Assembly: GCA_937983085.1 (NCBI GenBank)
Contig: CALJKZ010000077.1
Span: 1 to 20,211 of the forward strand
DNA from: an uncultured Gemmatimonadales bacterium
GTDB lineage: Bacteria; Gemmatimonadota; Gemmatimonadetes; Longimicrobiales; Gaopeijiaceae
Direction of reading: 5' to 3'
DNA: 20,211 nt
Position 1 is the first letter of the stretch, and each line of letters starts with the position of its first letter. Made by a program: the position numbers and the translations under genes. Shown one piece after another: positions 7,815 to 13,152 of this stretch. The notes below the pieces were generated by a model, which saw only the letters and a program-made list of their open reading frames with translations, ran no database searches and had not been told where the DNA came from.

Positions 7815-7862
7815 GTGCCGGCTGGACGACTAGGTCGAACCGAACCGGCACGAAGCTTTTTT
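7815..7862 (+). terminator. plus-strand terminator-like stem with T-run
   Basis: GTGCCGG (7815-7821) pairs with CCGGCAC (7845-7851) around a 23-base loop. Five bases later comes TTTTTT (7857-7862), which overlaps the stop codon of the opposite-strand gene. No plus-strand gene precedes it, so it would end either an unannotated RNA or antisense transcription into 7861-8307. Confidence 0.4.
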
Positions 7863-8307
7863 ACGCGGTCTTCCGCTCGAGATCGAGCTCGAACACCATC
7901 TTCTCTTTTACTTCTGCAAGCGGCATGCCGCCATGCGGGATGACCCGGGTGACGTCGCCGTCGGCGTAGAGAGGATAGGCCCACGAACCAAATCTTACCA
8001 CTTGAATCAATTCAGGTTCGCTAGATGCGACCGTAATGTCGACCCTTTCGGTGATGGAGCGCCAGACTCTGTCCACCAGGCTCATGCGCTCGGACACCGA
8101 ATCCGCCCATAGGGCGAGCCGGATCCGCTTGCGCTCCTGGACCGACATGGGCCGAACGAGGCGCCGGTGGCCACGGAAGGTATGCGACAGGAGAAAGGCG
8201 ACGGCCTCTTCCTCGGGCACCGGCTCGACGCCGTGATCGTGGAAACCGGGTGTCTTGACCCGACGGCTGTCACTGAGATCGATATATCCGTCAGCTGCGA
8301 TGCGCAT
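7861..8307 (-). CDS. hypothetical protein, unrecognised
   Basis: The product is a 148-residue soluble protein with no signal peptide or membrane segment. I recognise no family. It has an N-terminal patch with basic and His residues (SRRVKTPGFHDHG), a helical middle rich in Arg and Glu (QERKRIRLALWADSV), a beta-rich part (RVDITVASSEPELIQVVRFGS), and a charged C-terminus. The ATG at 8307 is preceded by GGAGG with 6-base spacing, the best ribosome site in this part of the window, which supports it as a real gene. It stands alone, with hairpin-rich DNA downstream and a 227-base divergent gap before endonuclease IV. It uses less GC-rich codons in places (GATATATCC), perhaps a recent arrival. Confidence 0.7.
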   Translation of the reverse strand: MRIAADGYIDLSDSRRVKTPGFHDHGVEPVPEEEAVAFLLSHTFRGHRRLVRPMSVQERKRIRLALWADSVSERMSLVDRVWRSITERVDITVASSEPELIQVVRFGSWAYPLYADGDVTRVIPHGGMPLAEVKEKMVFELDLERKTA

Positions 8308-8534
8308 CTGTTCCTCCGCTCAATCCGCCACTAAGGGGGTGTCGTGCCTCGTTGCGGGGTAGTTGGAAGAGCCGTGCCGCATCTCCGTCGGGCGTGCCAC
8401 CGTGGCCGTCGTCTTCGTAAGCTGTTGTCGCAGAACGACATTGATTGTGACTTTTGGCGGGCACATGTCGGTGGGACCCGCCGTTTGTCGCAACAATCCT
8501 TCCGGTTTTTGCAAAGTTTGCCGAGCTTCCCGCG

Positions 8535-9407
8535 ATGCCCACACCCACGGATGAACTCGGAGCCCACGTGTCGTCCGCGGGCGGAGTCCAGCACGCTCCC
8601 GAGCGCGCTCGCGCCATCGACTCGGTGGTCCTCCAGCTCTTCACGAAACAGCCCAGCCGGTGGGCCGAACCGACCCTCGACGAAGCCACCGTGGAGGCCT
8701 TCAAGGAGGCCCGGGTGGAACACGGCATCAGTGTGGCGGGGGCGCACGACTCCTACCTCATCAACCTGTCGAGTCCCGACCCGGCGCTGTGGCGGCGGTC
8801 CCAGCGCTCCTTCGAGGCCGAGCTCCGGCGGTGTGCCGCGCTGGAGCTCGACTTTCTGGTGACCCACCCGGGCAACGCGACGGACGGCGACATCGACGAG
8901 GGGCTTCGTCGGAACGCCCGAGGCGTCACCGAATCACTGGAGCGGGTGGAGGGTCCCACCCAGGTGCTTCTGGAGCTCACGGCGGGGAGCGGGACCACCG
9001 TGGGCGCGAGCTTCGAGAACCTTCGTACCATCATCGACGAGATCCCAGCGTCCCTCCGGAAGCGCGTGGGGGTGTGTGTGGACACCTGCCACGCGTACAG
9101 CGCCGGGTACGATCTGGTGGCGCGCTACGATGAAGTGTGGGAGCACTTCCACGAGATCGTGGGTCTCCCCCGCCTCGGCCTTCTGCATCTCAACGATTCC
9201 AAACATCCCTTCGATTCCCGCAAGGATCGACACGAGGGTATCGGGGAGGGGACACTGGGGCTCGAGCCGTTCCGCAGGATCGTGAACGACGAACGACTGG
9301 CGGGGGTCCCGAAGGTGCTGGAGACGCCGAAGGGGGACGACGTCGTCATCGCCGACCTGAGGAATCTCGGTGTCCTGCGCGGGATGCGTAGCTGGTCACG
9401 GCCGTGA
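8535..9407 (+). CDS. nfo: endonuclease IV (AP endonuclease, TIM-barrel)
   Basis: Endonuclease IV cleaves DNA 5' of abasic sites in base excision repair, using a trinuclear zinc centre. The 290-residue product has family motifs GAHVSSAGG (9-17), GAHDSYLINL (69-78), CVDTCHAYSAGYDL (181-194), HLNDSK (218-223) and DRHEGIGEG (231-239). All nine metal ligands of the family can be placed: H71, H111, E147, D183, H186, H218, D231, H233 and E263. I chose ATG at 8535 because the fold begins there. The frame is open further upstream, but those 27 codons have no family resemblance and no strong ribosome site is visible. The gene stands alone, and its stop lies within the promoter preceding the pterin-operon leader. 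Confidence 0.95.
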   Translation: MPTPTDELGAHVSSAGGVQHAPERARAIDSVVLQLFTKQPSRWAEPTLDEATVEAFKEARVEHGISVAGAHDSYLINLSSPDPALWRRSQRSFEAELRRCAALELDFLVTHPGNATDGDIDEGLRRNARGVTESLERVEGPTQVLLELTAGSGTTVGASFENLRTIIDEIPASLRKRVGVCVDTCHAYSAGYDLVARYDEVWEHFHEIVGLPRLGLLHLNDSKHPFDSRKDRHEGIGEGTLGLEPFRRIVNDERLAGVPKVLETPKGDDVVIADLRNLGVLRGMRSWSRP

Positions 9408-9421
9408 ATTGGGCCTATATT
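9393..9421 (+). promoter_or_regulatory. sigma70-type promoter candidate
   Basis: A -35-like TGGTCA (9393-9398, 4 of 6 match to TTGACA) is followed after 17 bases by TATATT (9416-9421). The predicted RNA start, about 9427-9429, falls 2-4 bases before the first paired base of the structured RNA candidate (9431). The promoter overlaps the end of nfo. Confidence 0.55.
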
Positions 9422-9427
9422 CTCACC

Positions 9428-9640
9428 CCGCACATCGGAGGGCTCATTTATTGAGCCAACAAATCGAAGCCGGGACTGACTCCCGGGCACGACGCTAGGC
9501 CCCCTCGAGGGGAAAGCGGCAGGGCCTGGGGAGGTTACCAGATGTTACAGACCGGGCTTCAATAAAGCCCCTCCGGTGTGTGTCCGAGGGCCGGTGGCCG
9601 TCGCGATTCGTCGCGAGCGGTGCCGGCCCTCGGTGTTTCT
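9428..9640 (+). ncRNA. candidate structured RNA: leader/riboswitch or 6S-like RNA
   Basis: An outer helix pairs 9431-9440 (CACATCGGAG) with 9571-9580 (CTCCGGTGTG), ten pairs with one G-U. Inside it, with no unpaired base at the junctions, sit P2 (GGCTCA 9441-9446 with TGAGCC 9452-9457) and P5 (GGGCTT 9554-9559 with AAGCCC 9565-9570). Between them lie P3 (CCGGGA 9470-9475 with TCCCGG 9481-9486) and P4 (AGGCC 9497-9501 with GGCCT 9523-9527, enclosing a small hairpin). P2 carries TTTATTG (9447-9453), complementary to CAATAAA in P5 (9560-9566), so the loops can kiss or refold into one long closing stem. The RNA ends at the 9584-9640 terminator. It matches no riboswitch class I can recall. It is either the leader of the pterin operon or a free RNA of 6S-like build. 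Confidence 0.6.
9584..9640 (+). terminator. strong intrinsic terminator / attenuator
   Basis: The 11-base arms CCGAGGGCCGG (9584-9594) and CCGGCCCTCGG (9623-9633) pair perfectly. The stem continues through CCG/CGG and TCGCGA/TCGCGA to a TTCG tetraloop (9607-9610), about 20 pairs in all. TGTTTCT follows. It lies about 100 bases before the first pterin gene, so it could attenuate the operon. Confidence 0.75.
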
Positions 9641-9740
9641 ACTACGGCTCGACTCGGCGCGTAGGCAGCGTTCGGTGGATCGCCGTCGTGACGTGCGGGT
9701 AGCCGTGCGTTCACGAAACCCCGAGCCCGAGTCCTGAACG
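9641..9740. other. spacer before the pterin operon
   Basis: This 100-base stretch between the terminator and the first pterin gene shows no clear promoter, hairpin or ribosome binding site. If the terminator acts fully, a second promoter must be hidden here. If not, the operon is read through from 9428. Confidence 0.4.
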
Positions 9741-10175
9741 ATGCCCGTAGTTCGAGTCACACGGCGAGCACACTTCTGCTCCGCCCACCGCCTGTATCGC
9801 GAGGACTGGCCCGACGAGCGAAACCGTGAGGTCTTCGGCGATTGCTCGAACCCGAACTGGCACGGTCACAACTACGTCCTCGACGTGACGGTGGAGGGCC
9901 CCGTCGACCCCGAGACCGGCTTCGTCATGGACCTGAAGCACCTAAAGCACGCCATGGCAGACCGCGTGGTGGACGAGGTCGACCACCGCAACCTGAATCT
10001 GGAGGTCTCCTGGATGGAGGGTGTCATCCCGTCCACCGAGAACTTCGCGGTGGCCATCTGGGACCGTCTGGCCGATGCCCTGCCCGAACGCGTGAAGCTC
10101 TGCCGGGTCGTGGTGCAGGAGACTTCCAACAATTCCGTGGAATACACCGGACCCGAGAAGGCAGAGGCCTCATGA
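9741..10175 (+). CDS. 6-pyruvoyl-tetrahydropterin synthase, eukaryote-like type
   Basis: PTPS converts 7,8-dihydroneopterin triphosphate to 6-pyruvoyl-tetrahydropterin in tetrahydrobiopterin synthesis. Its paralogue QueD makes 6-carboxytetrahydropterin for queuosine and deazapurines. The 144-residue product has zinc ligands H16 (FCSAHRL), H41 and H43 (HGH), candidate catalytic Cys35, the DH dyad at 81-82, and pterin-binding Glu127. CSNPNWHGHNY, the DPETGFVMDL block, DHRNLN, STENFA and QETSNN closely follow the animal PTPS pattern (CNNPNGHGHNY, LDHKNLD, TTENVA, ETDNN). E. coli-type QueD has CxxxHGH instead. This favours the biopterin reaction, but QueD activity is not excluded. Its stop overlaps folE as ATGA. 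Confidence 0.85.
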   Translation: MPVVRVTRRAHFCSAHRLYREDWPDERNREVFGDCSNPNWHGHNYVLDVTVEGPVDPETGFVMDLKHLKHAMADRVVDEVDHRNLNLEVSWMEGVIPSTENFAVAIWDRLADALPERVKLCRVVVQETSNNSVEYTGPEKAEAS

Positions 10176-10774
10176 GCGGAGCAGCAAGCAACGTCGATCT
10201 CGCAGGAGTCGACTTCGAGGATCTCGTGGCCGAGATGATCACCCGCCTCGGCGACGATCCCAACCGGGACGGCATGAAGAAGACGCCGGAGCGGGTGGCG
10301 AAGGCCATGACGTTTCTGACCCAGGGCTATCAACAGACGCCGGAGGAGGTCCTCGGGGACGCCCTCTTCGACGAGAGCCATCAGAGCATGGTCCTCGTGA
10401 AGGACATCGAGCTCTACTCCCTCTGCGAGCATCACCTGCTGCCGTTCTTCGGGAAGGCCCATGTGGCCTACATCCCCAACGGGAAGATCATGGGGCTCTC
10501 GAAGGTGGCGCGCCTGGTGGAGGTCTTCGCCCGACGGTTCCAGGTCCAGGAGCGGCTCACCGAGCAGATCGCCCAGTCGGTCTGGGATACGACCCAGCCC
10601 CAGGGTGTGGCCGTCGTCATCGAGGCCTATCACCTCTGCATGATGATGCGAGGCGTCCAGAAGCAGAACTCGAAGACCCTCACGTCGGCCATGCGCGGGA
10701 TCTTCCTCGAGGATCACCGCACGCGTGACGAGATCCTCCGCTTCGTCACCAGCTCCCACCCGCCACTGTCGTGA
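10172..10774 (+). CDS. folE: GTP cyclohydrolase I
   Basis: This zinc enzyme converts GTP to 7,8-dihydroneopterin triphosphate, the common entry to folate, biopterin and deazapurine pathways. The 200-residue product carries the zinc ligands Cys85 and His88 (LCEHHLLPFFG) and Cys156 (YHLCMMMRG), and the signature GLSKVARLVEVFARRFQVQE. It is the canonical type IA enzyme. I chose ATG at 10172 because it overlaps the PTPS stop by four bases; the same frame is open further upstream but only as an overlap with PTPS. Its stop overlaps the next start as GTGA. With PTPS next door, its product can be passed directly on to 6-pyruvoyl-tetrahydropterin. Confidence 0.96.
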   Translation: MSGAASNVDLAGVDFEDLVAEMITRLGDDPNRDGMKKTPERVAKAMTFLTQGYQQTPEEVLGDALFDESHQSMVLVKDIELYSLCEHHLLPFFGKAHVAYIPNGKIMGLSKVARLVEVFARRFQVQERLTEQIAQSVWDTTQPQGVAVVIEAYHLCMMMRGVQKQNSKTLTSAMRGIFLEDHRTRDEILRFVTSSHPPLS

Positions 10775-11493
10775 CCGACGACCAGCGTCTGGGGGGCAGG
10801 ACCGCCCTCGTCACCGGAGCGAGCCGTGGCATCGGCCGTGAGGTGGCGCTCCGGCTCGCGTCGGAAGGCGCGCGCGTATTTGCCCTGGCGCGGAGTCGCG
10901 ATGCCCTGGAGGCCTTGTCCGCCGAGTCGCCGGCCATTGAGCCCATCCCGTGCGACCTCACCGACGACGCGGAGACGTGGCTCGCTATGGATGCTCTGAT
11001 GGAGAGCCAGGGAGGGCCTCCCGACGTGGTGGTCAACTCCGCCGGTGCCTTCGGCATCCGTCCCCTCGCCGAGGAGACGGTGAAGGGCTTCGATGCCCAG
11101 GTGGCCGTGAATCTGCGCGCTCCCTTCCTGGTCATCCGCGCGCTCCTGCCGGCCATGCTGAAGCGTGGCAGCGGGATCTTCGTCAACGTGGGGTCGGTGT
11201 CGGGCTACAAGGCCTTTCCCGGCAACGGAGCCTACTCGGCCTCGAAGTTCGGCCTCCGCGGGCTCCACGAGGTTCTCGTGGAGGAGCTGCGAGGCACGGG
11301 CGTGCGGGCCACCCTCATCGAGCCGTCGGCCACGGACACCGAGCTGTGGGACCCCCTCGATCCGGATTCCGATCCGGGGCTGCCGAGCCGGGCCGACATG
11401 CTGCAGGCCGGTGACGTCGCCGATGCCGTCGTGTTCGCGGTGACCCGGCCCGAGGGCGTGGGCTTCCCGGTGATCCGGGTGGAGCGGGGATGA
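10771..11493 (+). CDS. SDR oxidoreductase, sepiapterin-reductase-like by context
   Basis: The product is a 240-residue classical short-chain dehydrogenase: TGASRGIG at 15-22, NSAG at 89-92, and an intact catalytic set of Ser142, Tyr155 and Lys159 (YSASK). By sequence alone it could be any 3-oxoacyl- or sepiapterin-type reductase. Its position supports the second choice: it is translationally coupled to GTP cyclohydrolase I (GTGA overlap) and follows PTPS. The missing step in tetrahydrobiopterin synthesis is NADPH reduction of 6-pyruvoyl-tetrahydropterin by an SDR. The C-terminus is short and lacks the glycine-rich FabG ending. Start codon is GTG. Confidence 0.9.
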   Translation: MTDDQRLGGRTALVTGASRGIGREVALRLASEGARVFALARSRDALEALSAESPAIEPIPCDLTDDAETWLAMDALMESQGGPPDVVVNSAGAFGIRPLAEETVKGFDAQVAVNLRAPFLVIRALLPAMLKRGSGIFVNVGSVSGYKAFPGNGAYSASKFGLRGLHEVLVEELRGTGVRATLIEPSATDTELWDPLDPDSDPGLPSRADMLQAGDVADAVVFAVTRPEGVGFPVIRVERG

Positions 11494-11494
11494 C

Positions 11495-12151
11495 GTGCAT
11501 CTCCTCCTCACGGATCGCCTCACCTGCCCACGCTGCGGGCCGACGTTCGGCCTGATCCTGCTGGCCGATCGGATGACCGATCGGCGGGTCCATCAAGGCA
11601 CGCTCGGCTGCCCGAACTGCAGGGACTCCTTTGCCGTCCACGACGGGTTCGCGGACCTCAGGGCACCTCCGCGGGGCGATCTTCCCGAGGGCCGTGCCGG
11701 AACGGACCCGTCGGCCGAGGAATCTCGTGAGGGGTCGGACGGAGACGAGTCCATGGCGGAGCGCCTCGTCGCTCTCCTGGGAATCCATCGAGGGCCGGGA
11801 ACCGTGGTCTTCGTCGGACGAGCGGCCCGACACGCACGAGGGGTGGCCGGAGAGGTGGAGGACCTCCAATGCGTGGTCGTCGACCCCGACACCCTCCGCT
11901 GGTCCGAGGCCCCGGGCGTGAGTCGCATGGTCGCCGCGCCAGGTCTGCCCTTCTATTCGCGGATGCTGCGAGGAGCGGTCGTGGACGGCGGGGCTGGACG
12001 TTCGCTCGTCTTCGAGGGCGCCCGGGTGGTGTCTCCGGGGTCGCGCGTCGTGGTCCTTCACGCCACCGACGGAACGGTGGAGGTCCTGGAGGAGGCTGGG
12101 CTGCAGGTGATGGCGGCCGAGTCCGGAACGGTCGTCGCCACAAGGGGTTGA
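11495..12151 (+). CDS. Trm112-like zinc-ribbon protein with degenerate Rossmann domain
   Basis: The product is 218 residues. Residues 1-55 form a zinc ribbon with CPRC (11-14) and CPNC (39-42) and a Trm112-like ending (FAVHDGFADLR). A disordered, acidic linker (about 57-85) follows. The C-terminal part (about 88-218) has alternating beta-alpha elements (GTVVFVGRAARHA, QCVVVDPD, SRVVVLHATDG) reminiscent of a class I methyltransferase lacking a proper glycine loop. Trm112 proteins are partners of methyltransferases, so this may be a scaffold or a pseudo-methyltransferase. The GTG start lies one base after the SDR stop, which makes it the last gene of the pterin operon. Its role there is unknown. 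Confidence 0.7.
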   Translation: MHLLLTDRLTCPRCGPTFGLILLADRMTDRRVHQGTLGCPNCRDSFAVHDGFADLRAPPRGDLPEGRAGTDPSAEESREGSDGDESMAERLVALLGIHRGPGTVVFVGRAARHARGVAGEVEDLQCVVVDPDTLRWSEAPGVSRMVAAPGLPFYSRMLRGAVVDGGAGRSLVFEGARVVSPGSRVVVLHATDGTVEVLEEAGLQVMAAESGTVVATRG

Positions 12152-12287
12152 GCGTTGCGCCGCGCCCCGTCGCTCGTCTACTTTCCGGCAGCGTGACGGC
12201 CCCCCGGCACGGACCGCTGGCGGCCCTCACCCGTGTTGACCGGAGTCGACCTCCGGCAACGTCCTGACCTCCCGAGCACCCTGGTAC

Positions 12288-12743
12288 ATGGCCTTCTGGA
12301 ACAAGTTGTTGGGCAATGAAGAGGCCCGACCGGTGGACTACTATCAGGAGGGCCTCGATCTACTCGCTGCCGGGAAGTTCCACGAGGCGCTGACCTCCTT
12401 CCGGCTGGCCCTCAAGGAGTCACCCGGCGACGCCATCGTCCTTCAGCAGATCGCCATCTGCTACACGCGGATCGGAATGGTGGACGAGGCGGCCAAGACG
12501 TACCGGCACGTGCTGCAGAAGAACCCCTCGGCTGCCGGCGCCCATTACGGTCTCGCGTTCATTCTGCTGCGCGGGGAGGACCCGAAGAAGTCCATCCCCC
12601 ACCTCGAGGCATTCCTGTCCAACGCTCCGGACGACGACGAGGCGAGCGCCCACGTCGAGCACGCTCGTTGGACCCTGGCTCAGCTGAGAGAGCGCAGCCA
12701 CGAAGTCCGAAGAGACGCGACGGCGCCCGATGCCGGACTCTGA
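12288..12743 (+). CDS. small TPR-repeat protein
   Basis: The product is a 151-residue soluble protein with about three tetratricopeptide repeats, at roughly 16-49, 50-83 and 84-120. Typical positions are visible in YYQEGLDLLAAGKFHEALTSF, residues 18-38, and in YTRIGMVDEAAKTYRHVLQ. It should be a protein-protein adaptor; no partner can be read from the sequence. The 136 bases upstream hold a TTGACC box and a small hairpin (CCGGAG/CTCCGG, 12240-12256) that may carry the operon promoter. Its 3' end overlaps the OsmC gene by 14 bases, opening a six-gene operon. Confidence 0.85.
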   Translation: MAFWNKLLGNEEARPVDYYQEGLDLLAAGKFHEALTSFRLALKESPGDAIVLQQIAICYTRIGMVDEAAKTYRHVLQKNPSAAGAHYGLAFILLRGEDPKKSIPHLEAFLSNAPDDDEASAHVEHARWTLAQLRERSHEVRRDATAPDAGL

Positions 12744-13152
12744 TCTCCGGCAGGTCCGCCTTCGCTGGACCGGCGAAGGACTGGCCTTTCGGGGTGGTCC
12801 CGACGGTGGTGTGGAGTCGGGCATCGACAGTGACGGCGCCATCGGGCACTCGCCCATGGAGGCGCTCCTCATGGCCTTGGCGGGGTGCATGGCCGTGGAC
12901 GTGCTCATGATCCTCGAGAAGTCGAGAGTTCCGGTGGAGGATCTCGAGGTCGAGGCCGTGGGTCGTCGCGCCACCACGGTTCCGAAGCGATACGAGGCGG
13001 TGACCCTGACGTATCGCCTCAAAGGCCCCGCGGAGAGCGATGGCGCCAAGGTCGATCGCGCAATCGAGCTGTCGCGGGATACCTACTGCTCGGTTCTTCA
13101 CACCCTGGATCCCGACCTCGACGTCGACATCCAAGTCGAGGCGCTGCCGTGA
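12730..13152 (+). CDS. OsmC/Ohr-family protein
   Basis: The product is 140 residues. OsmC/Ohr proteins reduce organic or fatty-acid hydroperoxides with two cysteines, regenerated by lipoylated or dithiol donors. Cys53 (MALAGCMAVDV) and Cys120 (YCSVLHTL) match the two conserved positions, and SPMEALLMALAGC is the usual helix motif. It belongs to the YhfA/OsmC-like branch rather than classical Ohr, as judged by the short N-terminus. It overlaps the TPR gene by 14 bases and the acyl-CoA ligase start as GTGA. Protection of acyl lipids beside an acyl-CoA ligase is possible (inference). Confidence 0.88.
   Translation: MPDSDLRQVRLRWTGEGLAFRGGPDGGVESGIDSDGAIGHSPMEALLMALAGCMAVDVLMILEKSRVPVEDLEVEAVGRRATTVPKRYEAVTLTYRLKGPAESDGAKVDRAIELSRDTYCSVLHTLDPDLDVDIQVEALP

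Larger units (their letters stand above)
7426..7860. other. gene-free, hairpin-rich intergenic region
   Basis: No convincing gene lies in this 435-base gap. It holds a near-perfect 31-base palindrome (7550-7580), a GAAA-capped hairpin (7590-7611), a minus-strand terminator candidate (7723-7759), a 7-bp hairpin (CACGCCC 7768-7774 with GGGCGTG 7780-7786), and a 7-bp stem with a downstream T-run on the plus strand (7815-7862). It forms the long leader or upstream region of the plug-domain gene and the 3' flank of the unknown gene at 7861-8307. Confidence 0.6.

Noticed and set aside
7518..7943. Rightward open frames in the gene-free region.
   Set aside because: They are Arg/Ala/Pro-rich, have no ribosome site, run through several hairpins and overlap the better-supported leftward gene at 7861-8307.
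8308..8534. Short palindromes around TTGTCGCA (8425-8440 and 8485-8496), considered as integron attC or regulator sites.
   Set aside because: No RYYYAAC/GTTRRRY core sites and no integrase are visible, and the stems are only 4-5 bp.
9510..9545. GGTTACCAGATG resembles the 3' part of the c-di-GMP-I riboswitch.
   Set aside because: The 5' half with the conserved GCAAAGCC/GGCAAACC segments is missing and the helix plan differs.
9509..9560. Partial resemblance to RNase P RNA (GAGGGGAAAGC, then ACAGACCGGGCTT).
   Set aside because: The order and spacing do not fit, the candidate RNA is only about 210 nt, and the other universally conserved RNase P blocks are absent.
10771..11493. Naming the SDR outright as sepiapterin reductase.
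   Set aside because: Motifs are those of any classical SDR. Only gene context supports the pterin substrate, so no gene symbol was given.
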